From positions 1-11,944 of the forward strand of contig JALSMC010000207.1 of the NCBI GenBank assembly GCA_026987995.1: a stretch of DNA of 11,944 nt. Direction: 5' to 3'. Every line of letters begins with the position of its first letter. The first letter of the stretch is position 1. Source of the DNA: Sulfurimonas sp. Lineage in GTDB: Bacteria > Campylobacterota > Campylobacteria > Campylobacterales > Sulfurimonadaceae. Position numbers and translations under genes: made by a program. Below the pieces are notes generated by a model, which was not told the origin of the DNA, ran no database searches, and was given only the letters and a program-made list of their open reading frames with translations. Of the stretch, positions 1 to 8,133 are shown piece after piece.

Positions 1-138
1 TCATAGTTATCCTTTTTCTGTTATAGAACTATAGATTAATAAGGTTACAAGAATATTACATTTTTAGAGGTGCCCATAAGTAATAAACTTGTAATAAACA
101 AATATTATACTTTTCAAACTAATTCAGGATGTGATACT

Positions 139-363
139 ATGAAAACAAGAGAATTTGTAATTAAGACTAAAAACTTAGAGATAGAGTATGATGATTCACT
201 AACAGTTGATTTAATTCAAGAGTATGTATTTGAAGAATTAGAAGTTCCTGCAGAGTACATTGAGTCAATGAGTGTTACTTCTAATAGAGTAAACATCAAA
301 CTATCTAAAGAAAAAAGATATTTTAATGATGACTGGTATGTTAACTTGCAGAGAGTGGCTTAG
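139..363 (+). CDS. small protein of unknown function (74 aa)
   Basis: I do not recognise this protein. It is 74 residues, acidic, with no signal peptide, membrane segment or cysteine, so it is probably cytoplasmic. It reads as a mix of beta-like stretches (MKTREFVIKTKNLEIEY) and an acidic helix (VDLIQEYVFEELEV), ending in a FNDDWYVNL segment. I chose the ATG at 139 because AGGA at 126-129 lies 9 nt upstream. An in-frame GTG at 70 would add 23 residues but has no Shine-Dalgarno site. Its TAG stop overlaps the stop of the convergent histidine kinase gene by 4 bp, leaving no room for a terminator between them. It lacks the promoter element shared by the other units, so I see no reason to place it in that regulon. 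It could be a short spurious frame, but codon use looks natural. Confidence 0.55.
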   Translation: MKTREFVIKTKNLEIEYDDSLTVDLIQEYVFEELEVPAEYIESMSVTSNRVNIKLSKEKRYFNDDWYVNLQRVA

Positions 364-1493
364 TTGTTGGTAGAGAAAAAGATACAAGAAGTGACTCTAT
401 TGTTTGATGACGAGATTGTAAATTTATAGTTATAGCTTGTGCAAATCTTCTTGACTATATAGAGTCCAAGTCCGAATCCACCTTCACTTTTGTTCTCTCT
501 TACAAATTTTTTGACTATTTGAGAAGAATCTTTTATAGCTCCCTCATTAATGATTTCTAATGAATTTTGAAGTTTTATTTCAAGAGTGGCACCTTGGGGA
601 GAGTATTTAATTGCATTAGACAAGAGGTTATCAATAAGTCTAATGATATCCTCTTTACTGGCTTTGAGTTCTCTCTCTTTGAGATTTAACTTTAAGTGTA
701 AAGACTTGTTTTTTATAAATGTAGCAAAAAATTCTACGCGTTCTTCTATAAGTTTTTTAAGTGCAACACTCTCTATGTCAATTCGTTTTTGATGCTCTAG
801 GCGCACATATGTTAAATCTTGAAAAAGTTTAGAGATTCTAAATGCTGAGCTCTCTATTTTTTTAAACTCTTCACTCTCTTTACAGAGAGGGTAAATCTCT
901 TGAGCTAATTCTATATTGATTAGAATGTTACTAAGAGGAGTATTTATCTCATGGGTAGCATCGCTGATAAAATCTTCAAGTGACTCTATGGTCTCTTTCA
1001 TAGGTCTTAAAAATGCTCTTCCAAGCACAAAAGATATAAAGATAATAAAGAGTGTGCTCAGTATTGAAAATATAACTATAGAGAGAAGAAGCTCTTTATG
1101 CTCTTTAGAGATGTCAATGTAAGAGAGAAAAAGAATATCACCCCACATTTTATGCTCTTTTAAAAGATAATAGAGTCTGTCATTATCTATAAAAAACTCT
1201 TTAGAGAGGTCAATATTTTTTGGTTCAAATGAGCCTATTTTCAACTCTTTATTGATATATATTGCTAAGGGAATATTGTCATACTTTGGAGTTACACCAC
1301 TAAAAAGAAAGCCACTTGTTTTGTTCTTTTGTATAAAAGTATCTATGTTCTCTTTTATTTTTGTTGTATTGTTTGTGATGATAAGCTGATAACTCATTTT
1401 GTAGTAGAGAAATGTTCCAATACTCAAAAGAAGAAGTGAAGAGCTTATGTAGATAAGCAAAAAACGTCTAAAAGACTTCTTCTCATTCAACAT
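360..1493 (-). CDS. sensor histidine kinase, membrane-bound
   Basis: Sensor kinase expected to autophosphorylate and pass phosphate to the response regulator encoded just upstream. Visible parts: membrane helix at about residues 10-31, a periplasmic sensor region of about 100 residues (32-133), a second helix at about 134-158, the H-box around H181 in SDATHEINTPLSN with the ExxT phosphatase motif (E182, T185), an N-box in DNLLSNAIKYSP (288-299) and a glycine-rich G2 box GGFGLGLYIVKKI (338-350). Only about 20 residues separate helix 2 from the H-box, so a full HAMP domain is missing. The usual DxGxG G1 box is also degenerate: that position reads INEGA (about 315-319). The start overlaps the end of the regulator gene by 11 bp, implying translational coupling. 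The family call is secure; the signal sensed is not visible. It may be equivalent to DccS/CrdS-type kinases of Campylobacterota, by inference only. Confidence 0.93.
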   Translation of the reverse strand: MLNEKKSFRRFLLIYISSSLLLLSIGTFLYYKMSYQLIITNNTTKIKENIDTFIQKNKTSGFLFSGVTPKYDNIPLAIYINKELKIGSFEPKNIDLSKEFFIDNDRLYYLLKEHKMWGDILFLSYIDISKEHKELLLSIVIFSILSTLFIIFISFVLGRAFLRPMKETIESLEDFISDATHEINTPLSNILINIELAQEIYPLCKESEEFKKIESSAFRISKLFQDLTYVRLEHQKRIDIESVALKKLIEERVEFFATFIKNKSLHLKLNLKERELKASKEDIIRLIDNLLSNAIKYSPQGATLEIKLQNSLEIINEGAIKDSSQIVKKFVRENKSEGGFGLGLYIVKKICTSYNYKFTISSSNNRVTSCIFFSTNN

Positions 1494-2139
1494 ATCTATA
1501 CCCTAAGTTTTTAATTGTCTCTATCTTCTCTTTGCCTAAAACTTTTCGTAAGGAGTTGATGTATACACGTAGTGAAGATTCACTCACCTCTTCACAATAG
1601 TCATATATAGACTCAAATATAGCTTCTTTGGAGAGTATTTTACCATCATTTTGAATAAATATATTGAGTAGACGAATTTCTTTTGCAGTGAGCTTTACTA
1701 TGTTGTTTTCTCTATAGAGTATCTGTTTTTGAGTATCAAACTGAAGCGAGGGTGTTACTTTTACAAGAGTCTCATTTTTATAAAGACGACGTAAAATCGC
1801 ATTTATACGTAGATGAAGTTCTGAGAGAGAAAATGGTTTTGTTAAGTAATCATCACCACCTGATAAAAAACCTTTTTCAATATCTTTACTAGAGTTAAGT
1901 GAAGTTAAAAAAATGATAGGAACTGTAGAGTTTTTACGAATCTCTTTAGCAACTTCAAAACCATGAAGATGAGGAAGCTTACCATCAAGTATGATGATGT
2001 CATAATGGTTCTCGTATACCATTTCAACTGCTTTTTCTCCATCAAATACGGCACTACATGCAAAAGACTTCATTTGTAAATATTTACATATAGTACTGTT
2101 TAAATCAACATCGTCTTCAACTACAAGTATATGAATCAT
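1483..2139 (-). CDS. OmpR/PhoB-family response regulator
   Basis: DNA-binding response regulator of 218 residues, normal length for the family. The receiver domain (about 1-118) has the acidic pair D9/D10, phosphoacceptor D52 in IILDGKLP, T79 in FLTS and K101 in LTKPF. The C-terminal winged helix (about 125-218) shows LTAKEIRLL, the recognition-helix region VSESSLRVYINSLRKVLG and the closing GYRYVE. Such regulators bind direct repeats with an 11-bp period as head-to-tail dimers. Five such repeats (TTAAC-N6-TTAAC) occur in this window, one before this operon, so I infer that this protein is their activator and regulates itself. It lies 22 nt after the 107-residue gene and overlaps the kinase gene by 11 bp. 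No strong Shine-Dalgarno site precedes the ATG, but MIHILVVEDD is a canonical N-terminus, so the start is safe. Confidence 0.95.
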   Translation of the reverse strand: MIHILVVEDDVDLNSTICKYLQMKSFACSAVFDGEKAVEMVYENHYDIIILDGKLPHLHGFEVAKEIRKNSTVPIIFLTSLNSSKDIEKGFLSGGDDYLTKPFSLSELHLRINAILRRLYKNETLVKVTPSLQFDTQKQILYRENNIVKLTAKEIRLLNIFIQNDGKILSKEAIFESIYDYCEEVSESSLRVYINSLRKVLGKEKIETIKNLGYRYVE

Positions 2140-2161
2140 AAGCGAGTAGTAAGTCTATCTT

Positions 2162-2485
2162 CTAAGCATAAGTAGAAAGGAGTGGACTTGCTGCAGATGT
2201 TGTATCTTTCTTAGTGTTTTGATCAAGTATGTCTAAAAGTGTTTGTGTATACTCTTGGTCACTCATAGTTGATTGATCAACTGTTTTCATATCTGATACC
2301 ATAGCAGCTCTTTGACTCTGGTCCATAGAACTCATCTTCTCTTTAAGGGCATTTCTGTCATCAGTTGAGAGAGATTGCATGATATCTTTCATTCCACCTT
2401 GACCTTGTCCTCCGCCACTGCCATCCATTTTTCTCTGTTGCATCTGTTGCATTTGACCTGCTCCATTTACTGCATCTATTGCCAT
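2162..2485 (-). CDS. Met/Gln/Gly-rich small protein of unknown function (107 aa)
   Basis: I do not recognise this protein. It has 107 residues and no signal peptide or membrane segment. The N-terminus is rich in Met, Gln and Gly (QMQQMQQRKM followed by a Gly/Gln run), then comes a polar helical region with LSTDDRNALKEKMSSMD and SDQEYTQTLLDILDQ, and a tail SPLLSTYA. The helical part has the same flavour as the DUF1104-like protein in this window (acidic/basic helices, Met-rich), but I cannot claim homology. It is the first gene of the unit that continues into the response regulator (22-nt gap) and kinase. The start is supported by AAGGAAA about 6 nt before the ATG and by a promoter element at 2517-2548. 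It could be a regulatory accessory or a target carried along with its regulators. The gene is real with good likelihood; the function is open. Confidence 0.75.
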   Translation of the reverse strand: MAIDAVNGAGQMQQMQQRKMDGSGGGQGQGGMKDIMQSLSTDDRNALKEKMSSMDQSQRAAMVSDMKTVDQSTMSDQEYTQTLLDILDQNTKKDTTSAASPLLSTYA

Positions 2486-2516
2486 AATATTTCCTTTTGT
2501 TTTCTAAGATATTGAA

Positions 2517-2548
2517 ATTTTATACTTTCAATGTTAAGTGTACGTTAA
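2517..2548 (-). promoter_or_regulatory. TTAAC direct-repeat promoter of the 107-aa/regulator/kinase operon
   Basis: Reading the minus strand from 2548: TTAACG, then TTAACA 11 bp later (2537-2532), then a -10-like TAAAAT at 2522-2517, exactly 20 bp after the first hexamer. The predicted transcript starts near 2510, about 25 nt before the ATG at 2485. No TTGACA-type -35 is present; the repeat occupies that position, as at an activator-dependent promoter. The first repeat abuts the RND permease stop codon (2549-2551). A 7-bp inverted repeat (ATTGAAA/TTTCAAT, 2511-2532) spans the -10 region. As the operon encodes an OmpR-type regulator, this implies autoregulation. Confidence 0.75.
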
Positions 2549-5500
2549 TTACACACCTTGGGCATCACTTTTATTTGTAGTCCATATAAAAACCAAAGGA
2601 ATAAACAGTAGTGTTAAAAATGTCCCAACTATAAGTCCACCTATGGCAACAGCACCTAGAGGTGCTAGCTTTTCAAGTCCTATGGCACTTCCTAATGCTA
2701 CTGGAATCATTCCTGCTGATGTTGCAAATGCTGTCATGATTACTGGGCGAGTACGGATTCGGATACTCTCTAGCATCGCCTCCGTTACTGCCATTCCCTC
2801 ATTTATTTTTTCAAGTGCAAAGTGTATGAGTAAAATAGCATTGTTTACTATGATACCAGAGAGCAGTATGAATCCCATCATCGCTGGCATAGAGGTGTGG
2901 TAGTTGAGAAATAGCATAATCCATGAAGCTCCTACTACAGTTAGCGGGATAGAGAGAATAACCATGAGTGATATTTTAACAGAGTTAAAGAGTGCAATTA
3001 ACATAAAAAATATTAAAACCACAGCAAAACCGATAGCCCCAACCATACGAGCTCCAGAGTTTTGAAACTGTTTTATATCACCTGTCTGTTCCATTGTGAC
3101 ACCATCAGGAAGTATTTTTTCTTTAAATGCCGCTTCAAAGTTACTCATGATGTGTGAAATAGCTGCTTTTTCTCTAAAGCCATAAACATTGAGTGTGTAC
3201 TTGAGTCCCTCTCGTGTTATGAGAGAAGGCTCCTCTATCTTACTAACAGTTGCTACTGCCATAAGGGGTATTTTTCCTTTTGGAGTCCTGAGTAAAAAGC
3301 CCTCAAAATCACCTAAAGAGTTACGACTTTTTTGATCAACCCAAAGACGAATTTGAAAGTCTGTAGAGTTATTGAGGTGAAAAGATGCCACTTGTGCTCC
3401 ACGAGTAAAAGTTTGCAGTTGTCGTGATATCTCTGCGTTTGTAAGACCAAAGTGAGCCGCTTGCTTCTCATCTATGTTAAGCTGATAGATACTTTTGTTG
3501 TTTGCCCATGTTTTTGATACAGAGACTATACCCGCTGTCTCTCTCATAGCCTCTTCTACTAAATCACCAGCAGCTTGAAGGTCCTCAAGTCTATCACTGT
3601 AGAGAGTAACATCAAGATTTGCTCGAATACTTGCAAGTGCAGTAGCACCATAATCAACCACATCAACACTCTGTATATTTTCTATAAGGTTGAGTTCACG
3701 GCGAAGTTTTCGTTCTATCTCCCATATAGTCTCACTACGTTTATATCTATCAACATAGGTTGCTGTTATGGCGATATTGTCTATACCACTACCACTTCCT
3801 ATGCTCATAATACCTGCTTCACTCCCAATAGCACTAGAGAGATAAAGTAGTTCACCATGTTTAGCGATTATTGCATTTGCTTCTTTGAGTACTTTTTTAC
3901 TCGCTTGTAGAGGAAGGTTTGGATCTACTCTAAGAGATATTTTTACTCCACCTGTATCCATAGGAGGCATCAATTCTTGTCCTACTATGGGCATGACACC
4001 CTTAACACTTGTGACAAATAAAAACAGAAGTACTAGCATATAACTAGTTGCTACAAGTTTACTTTTGAGTGCTGCTTTGACAGCTTCTGAAAAAAATGAT
4101 GCAACACTTTGAGAAAAACCACCTGTAATTTTTTCAAAAAATGCTTCACTTTTTAAAATCCACGGCTTTTTGATAGTAAGAACCTTGAGTGATATTAGTG
4201 GTACGGCAGTAACAGAGATGATATATGAAGCACCAAGTGCTAGAAGTAGTGTTCCTACAAGTGGCTGAAAAACAGTTTGAGGATAACCCCCTACAAAAAG
4301 CATAGGAGAGAGGGCTATCATGGTTGTTATTGTTCCAGAGAGGTCGGCAAACATTATCTCTTTGGTTCCCGAGTATACAGCCTTATGTATGTCATCATGG
4401 AGCTCTTCATAGTGGCGTTCTATATTTTCCATAACGACAACTGCATCATCGAGTAGGAGACCAAGAGAGAGGATAATAGCTGTGAGTGTTACGACATTAA
4501 ACTCTACTCCTGCTATCCACATGAGTGCAATTGTTGTTGCATATACAAGTGGAATTGTCACAAGAATAACTAAAACTTGACGAAAAGAAGCTAAAAAGAA
4601 GAAAATGACTATAGTAGACATAATAATAGCATCACGAAGAGACTCAAACATATTTGTCGTACTTTGAACAATGGTATCTTTTTGTGTATCTGTTATCTCA
4701 AAGTTGATGTTTTTATACTTCTCTTTAAATGAATCTATTTTCTTTTGTACTAAGTCAACACTTTTTATAACATCGGCATTTTGAGAACGTTGTACTGCAA
4801 GGGCAATAGCTGGCTTATCATTTCCAAAGTACTCAGCAGAATTTTCATAGTGACCAAAATAGACTTTGGCTACGTCTCCGAGTGTGATGTCTGAAGTAAT
4901 AGCGATATTTTTAAGATGTGAAATAGTCTCGCGTTTACCCAAAGACTTTAGCAAATAACGACTTTTATGACTTGTGATGAAGCCTATAGCAAAGTCGTCA
5001 TCATTGGCTTTAATCTTAGCTATGATTGTAGATATATCAAGGTTATATCTATCGAGTTGCTCTTTATCTACAATAACTTGTATCTCTTTTTTGTATCCAC
5101 CAAATATATTTACATCTGCAATACCATCGAGTTTAATAAGCTCATGTTTAAGCTCAGTTTGGGCAAGTTGTCGAACATCTTCGAGTGGCATTGAGCCATC
5201 CTTAGAACTCAATGCATAGGTGACTATTGGAGCCGTTGTTGCCGTGATTTGAATAATTTTTGGTGCTAAAATTGAACTCGGAAGTTCTGCTTTTATCTTA
5301 TCAAGTGCATTGCTCACATCACTCGTTGCCCCATCTATCCCTTTTACATACTCAAACTCTGCGTTTATAACACTCACTTCATCTATAGTCGTAGAGTAAA
5401 CACGGCGAACATTGTCAAGAGTATAGAGCTCCTCTTCTACAACTATGCCAACATTTGTAGCGATACTCTTTGCAGAAGCACCAGGCTCAACGATGACAAC

Positions 5501-5650
5501 TGCTACAGTAGGGTAGTTTGAATCAGGAAAGAGTTTTCTATCCATCTTCCCATAACCAATAGCTCCTAAAAAAAGAAAAAGTGTTAAAAATGAAAATATA
5601 AAATAGGGTCTATTGAGTAACATGTCTATAATAGAGGTGCTTTTTTTCAT
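2549..5650 (-). CDS. RND efflux pump inner-membrane permease (AcrB/MexB-like)
   Basis: Proton-driven permease of a tripartite pump, 1033 residues, full length for the hydrophobe/amphiphile RND class. Visible parts: first membrane helix at about 13-33; a large periplasmic porter region starting with the conserved MDRKLFPDSNYPTV stretch; helices 2-6 from about 340, with the proton-relay pair D401/D402 in GLLLDDAVVVMENIERH; a linker with LKSEAFFEKITGGF; a second periplasmic region; and helices 8-12 from about residue 890, including LLSGIIVNNAILLIHFA. The lysine found in helix 10 of E. coli AcrB (K940) is replaced by Asn in VNN (about 935-937), as I recall for other RND subgroups. It begins 2 nt after the adaptor stop, with GAGGA inside the adaptor end as ribosome site. 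It is the last gene of the outer-membrane-factor/adaptor/permease operon. The substrate cannot be read from the sequence. Confidence 0.96.
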   Translation of the reverse strand: MKKSTSIIDMLLNRPYFIFSFLTLFLFLGAIGYGKMDRKLFPDSNYPTVAVVIVEPGASAKSIATNVGIVVEEELYTLDNVRRVYSTTIDEVSVINAEFEYVKGIDGATSDVSNALDKIKAELPSSILAPKIIQITATTAPIVTYALSSKDGSMPLEDVRQLAQTELKHELIKLDGIADVNIFGGYKKEIQVIVDKEQLDRYNLDISTIIAKIKANDDDFAIGFITSHKSRYLLKSLGKRETISHLKNIAITSDITLGDVAKVYFGHYENSAEYFGNDKPAIALAVQRSQNADVIKSVDLVQKKIDSFKEKYKNINFEITDTQKDTIVQSTTNMFESLRDAIIMSTIVIFFFLASFRQVLVILVTIPLVYATTIALMWIAGVEFNVVTLTAIILSLGLLLDDAVVVMENIERHYEELHDDIHKAVYSGTKEIMFADLSGTITTMIALSPMLFVGGYPQTVFQPLVGTLLLALGASYIISVTAVPLISLKVLTIKKPWILKSEAFFEKITGGFSQSVASFFSEAVKAALKSKLVATSYMLVLLFLFVTSVKGVMPIVGQELMPPMDTGGVKISLRVDPNLPLQASKKVLKEANAIIAKHGELLYLSSAIGSEAGIMSIGSGSGIDNIAITATYVDRYKRSETIWEIERKLRRELNLIENIQSVDVVDYGATALASIRANLDVTLYSDRLEDLQAAGDLVEEAMRETAGIVSVSKTWANNKSIYQLNIDEKQAAHFGLTNAEISRQLQTFTRGAQVASFHLNNSTDFQIRLWVDQKSRNSLGDFEGFLLRTPKGKIPLMAVATVSKIEEPSLITREGLKYTLNVYGFREKAAISHIMSNFEAAFKEKILPDGVTMEQTGDIKQFQNSGARMVGAIGFAVVLIFFMLIALFNSVKISLMVILSIPLTVVGASWIMLFLNYHTSMPAMMGFILLSGIIVNNAILLIHFALEKINEGMAVTEAMLESIRIRTRPVIMTAFATSAGMIPVALGSAIGLEKLAPLGAVAIGGLIVGTFLTLLFIPLVFIWTTNKSDAQGV

Positions 5651-5652
5651 GA

Positions 5653-6714
5653 CTATTTATCCTCGTTAATCATAACTTCACCATAGCTTGGAAGGAGTGA
5701 GAGCTTCGCCTCAGCAGCTTGTGCGACAGGAACAGTTGGACATTGAGAGATAAGAACTCTCTCTTCATTTTGTAGCAAGACATCAACTATTTGTGCAGTG
5801 AATTTCTTATCACGATAGAGCATGATGAAGCTTGCATCCCTTTTATGTAAAATTGTATCTATAGGAAGAGTGCACCCTTTAGCACTCTCGATTGATACTG
5901 CTATACTTTTGTACGATTTATTTGCAAAAGGGAGTGTTTTATAGGGTTTGACTTCAGCTACAAGTAGAGAGTTTTTTGCATCCTCATAGCGTTTTGTAAC
6001 TTCTCCAACAAGCTTTGCATCAATAGAAACCTTTTGCCCCACTAAAATAGGCTCATCCCCATCTACAAAACTAAAGAGTAGTTTTTGATCATTTGAGTTA
6101 AGTGTAAGGAGCGGTTTCCCTCCAAGCGCTAAAGAGCCTGCATCACTAAGCTTTTCTCCAATAGTTCCACTAAAAGGAGCTTTAAGATTAAGATAACGCA
6201 GTTGTGAGTTGAGTTGTTTTATGTTTTCTTCTACACCGACAAGTGCAGAACGTTTTGTTTGGTACATCACTGAAGAGTTGTCGTAAGCCTCTTGAGAGAT
6301 AGCGTTGATAGCTAAGAGTTTTTTATTGCGTTGTAATATGTTTTTTGCACTTTTAAGATCACTGCTAAGGGCTGATTTTTTCTCTTTAAGTGAAGCAAGC
6401 GCTGCTTTTGTTTCGCTATCATCAAGTGATACAAGCAGATCTCCTTTTTGGACTCTGTCACTCTCATGAACATATATTTTTTTGATTTTTGCTGTAAATT
6501 TTGAGGCTATAAAAGCACTTTTACTCGCTTGGAGTTGGGCTAAAAACTCTCTAGTTTTTTCTAGTGTTTGTTCTTGTGGCAGAACAGTTTTTACACTACG
6601 AAGATAAGTAAGTGGTTTAGATAAGTTTTCAACAATCTCTTTTTCTTGAAGTAGAAATTTTGCGGCTACAACTCCTACACCTACTGCTACAACTATCATT
6701 ATAATTTTTTTCAT
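5653..6714 (-). CDS. RND efflux periplasmic adaptor (HlyD/AcrA-type membrane fusion protein)
   Basis: Periplasmic adaptor joining the permease to the outer membrane factor; 353 residues. The N-terminus MKKIIMIVVAVGVGVVAAKFLL is a signal anchor with no lipobox cysteine, so it is probably held by a membrane helix rather than lipid. The lipoyl domain is split in the usual way: first half around 69-99 (KIKKIYVHESDRVQKGDLLVSLDD), second half around 174-205 (LNLKAPFSGTIGEKLSDAG). Between them is an alpha-helical hairpin (about 100-170) rich in Lys, Ala, Ser and Leu. The rest is beta-barrel and membrane-proximal domain. Its ATG overlaps the outer membrane factor stop by 1 nt (TAATG), with AAGGAG 7 nt upstream, and the permease follows after 2 nt, so the three are translated together. 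The family call is firm. Confidence 0.93.
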   Translation of the reverse strand: MKKIIMIVVAVGVGVVAAKFLLQEKEIVENLSKPLTYLRSVKTVLPQEQTLEKTREFLAQLQASKSAFIASKFTAKIKKIYVHESDRVQKGDLLVSLDDSETKAALASLKEKKSALSSDLKSAKNILQRNKKLLAINAISQEAYDNSSVMYQTKRSALVGVEENIKQLNSQLRYLNLKAPFSGTIGEKLSDAGSLALGGKPLLTLNSNDQKLLFSFVDGDEPILVGQKVSIDAKLVGEVTKRYEDAKNSLLVAEVKPYKTLPFANKSYKSIAVSIESAKGCTLPIDTILHKRDASFIMLYRDKKFTAQIVDVLLQNEERVLISQCPTVPVAQAAEAKLSLLPSYGEVMINEDK

Positions 6715-8057
6715 TACTTCTCTCCTTTTTCGTTGAGGTACTCTATGTAGTACTCTGCTTTTGCTGATTCATACTTGGCGTTTATCATTTTTGCTTTTGC
6801 AAGCAGCTCTTTGGCTTGTGTATCTAGCAGGTCATCTAGTGTGATGGCATTACTCTCATACTTGACAGCTTCAGCCTTTGCAATTTCACTCAAAAGTGCA
6901 TACTGTGTAACTGCGGCTTCATAATCGGCAACCGATAAGGCTAACTTACTTCGCGCTATTTTATAGTTTTTTTGTAGGTTTAGCTTCGTGTCATTGAGTG
7001 AGAGTTGGGCTAAGACAAGGTCAAGTTTTTGTGACTCTACAAAAGAAGACTTCACACCAAAGTCATACAAATTCCACTTAAGATGTAGACCAACTTGCCA
7101 AATCTCAGCACTATTAAACTCTCCCTCGTTTATAAAGGTAGTATTTGGTACAGAAGATGAAGGTGGTGTTGTGTTTGTTGTGGCGTTTGGTCCAAAGTTT
7201 GTTCCATAGTAAGCCCCAAAATCAATGACTGGATAGTAGGCAGATTGAGATTTTTCTATCTGTTTTTGTGCCACACTATTTTGAGCTTTTGCAAGTTTGT
7301 AACGCTGAAGAGACTCAACTGCCATTGTTTGTATTGTGCTAGTTTGAAATGAAATGGCTATATCTTCAGCTGTATCAAACGCCACCCCACCCATAAGTGC
7401 TACAAGTGAAGCCTTGAGTATGTCACTGTTTGCTAGCATCTTTTTCTCATTTGATAATGCTTCTTGGTAGGAATTTTGTGCTTTGAGAAAATCAAGTTTT
7501 GACTTACTACCGAGCTTATAGGAATCCTCTATATGCCCCATCAGTTTTTTTTGTGAAGCAGTGTAGAGCTTTTGTGCTTTGAGCTGTTTTTGCAGAGCAA
7601 GTAAGGAAACGTAGAGACTTTTGGCATTGTAGATGAGCTCCTCTTTTGCTAAATTTGTCTTTATAAGTGAGTTTTGATAAGCAATATCAGAGATTTTATA
7701 AGAGCTTTTTTGAGCAAAACCATCAAAAAGTATAACATTGTAAGCTACACCAGCACTAAAGAGATCATTTGTCGCAGGAATCTCATAGGCTCCTGTTGGA
7801 GTGCTTACAATATCCATGGGAGTAAGTGGGGCTAGTGTGCGGGCATTGTTATAATGGTCATAGTTTGCTATGAGATCAAAACGACCAAAGTTTTTGCTCT
7901 GAGTGCTACTACGAAGAGCATCAGATTTTTTAGACTCAATCTCTGTCTGTTTAAGAGAGTTGTTATGAGTGAGAGCATTTTCTAATACTGCATCTAAGGA
8001 CATTGCACTCAAAGATGTCATACATACTAAAGAGGTGAAAATATATTTTTGTATCAT
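6714..8057 (-). CDS. TolC-family outer membrane efflux protein (RND operon)
   Basis: Outer membrane channel of the tripartite pump; 447 residues, typical for TolC/OprM relatives. A signal peptide covers about residues 1-18 (ending TSLSA). The protein then shows the two-fold repeat of the OEP family: SLDAVLENALTHNNSLK at the start of repeat one, the helical stretch from about 135 to 210 with YKLGSKSKLDFLKAQNSYQEAL, and the matching second-repeat stretch YESNAITLDDLLDTQAKELLAKA near the C-terminus. No lipobox cysteine follows the signal peptide. It is first in the minus-strand operon with the adaptor and permease and has a promoter element at 8090-8121. A weak Shine-Dalgarno AAGG lies about 10 nt before the ATG. 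The window holds a second family member on the plus strand, with the same promoter type. Confidence 0.93.
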   Translation of the reverse strand: MIQKYIFTSLVCMTSLSAMSLDAVLENALTHNNSLKQTEIESKKSDALRSSTQSKNFGRFDLIANYDHYNNARTLAPLTPMDIVSTPTGAYEIPATNDLFSAGVAYNVILFDGFAQKSSYKISDIAYQNSLIKTNLAKEELIYNAKSLYVSLLALQKQLKAQKLYTASQKKLMGHIEDSYKLGSKSKLDFLKAQNSYQEALSNEKKMLANSDILKASLVALMGGVAFDTAEDIAISFQTSTIQTMAVESLQRYKLAKAQNSVAQKQIEKSQSAYYPVIDFGAYYGTNFGPNATTNTTPPSSSVPNTTFINEGEFNSAEIWQVGLHLKWNLYDFGVKSSFVESQKLDLVLAQLSLNDTKLNLQKNYKIARSKLALSVADYEAAVTQYALLSEIAKAEAVKYESNAITLDDLLDTQAKELLAKAKMINAKYESAKAEYYIEYLNEKGEK

Positions 8058-8089
8058 TGAAAATCTACCTTTTCTAAGATTATCTTAAA

Positions 8090-8121
8090 AGTATAGTGCT
8101 CTAGTGTTAAGTAAACATTAA
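8090..8121 (-). promoter_or_regulatory. TTAAC/TTAAT direct-repeat promoter of the RND pump operon
   Basis: Reading the minus strand from 8121: TTAATG, then TTAACA 11 bp later (8110-8105), then TATACT at 8095-8090, exactly 20 bp after the first hexamer. The predicted transcript starts near 8083, about 26 nt before the ATG at 8057. The first half-site carries TTAAT instead of TTAAC, the only deviation in the core among five elements. Two more minus-strand TTAAT half-sites lie upstream (8123-8127 and 8133-8137) and could extend the binding region. It is arranged back to back with the plus-strand element at 8134-8165. Confidence 0.72.
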
Positions 8122-8133
8122 CATTAATATTTA

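Noticed and set aside
70..138. GTG-initiated extension of the small unknown protein
   Set aside because: No Shine-Dalgarno site precedes the GTG; the ATG at 139 has AGGA 9 nt upstream. Kept as an alternative only.
2511..2532. Inverted repeat ATTGAAA/TTTCAAT as a terminator for the RND operon
   Set aside because: The stem is short and AT-only with an 8-nt loop and no T-run; it overlaps the -10 region of the next promoter.
2538..2903. Plus-strand open frame of 121 codons opposite the end of the RND permease
   Set aside because: It is the antisense shadow of a conserved permease; the translation has no recognisable pattern and no ribosome site.
2976..3002. Two TTAAC words 22 bp (two turns) apart on the plus strand inside the RND permease gene
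   Set aside because: The site is internal and antisense to the gene, the half-site at the 11-bp position is absent, and the expected -10 position (3024-3029) reads GCAAAA. Chance in AT-rich coding DNA.
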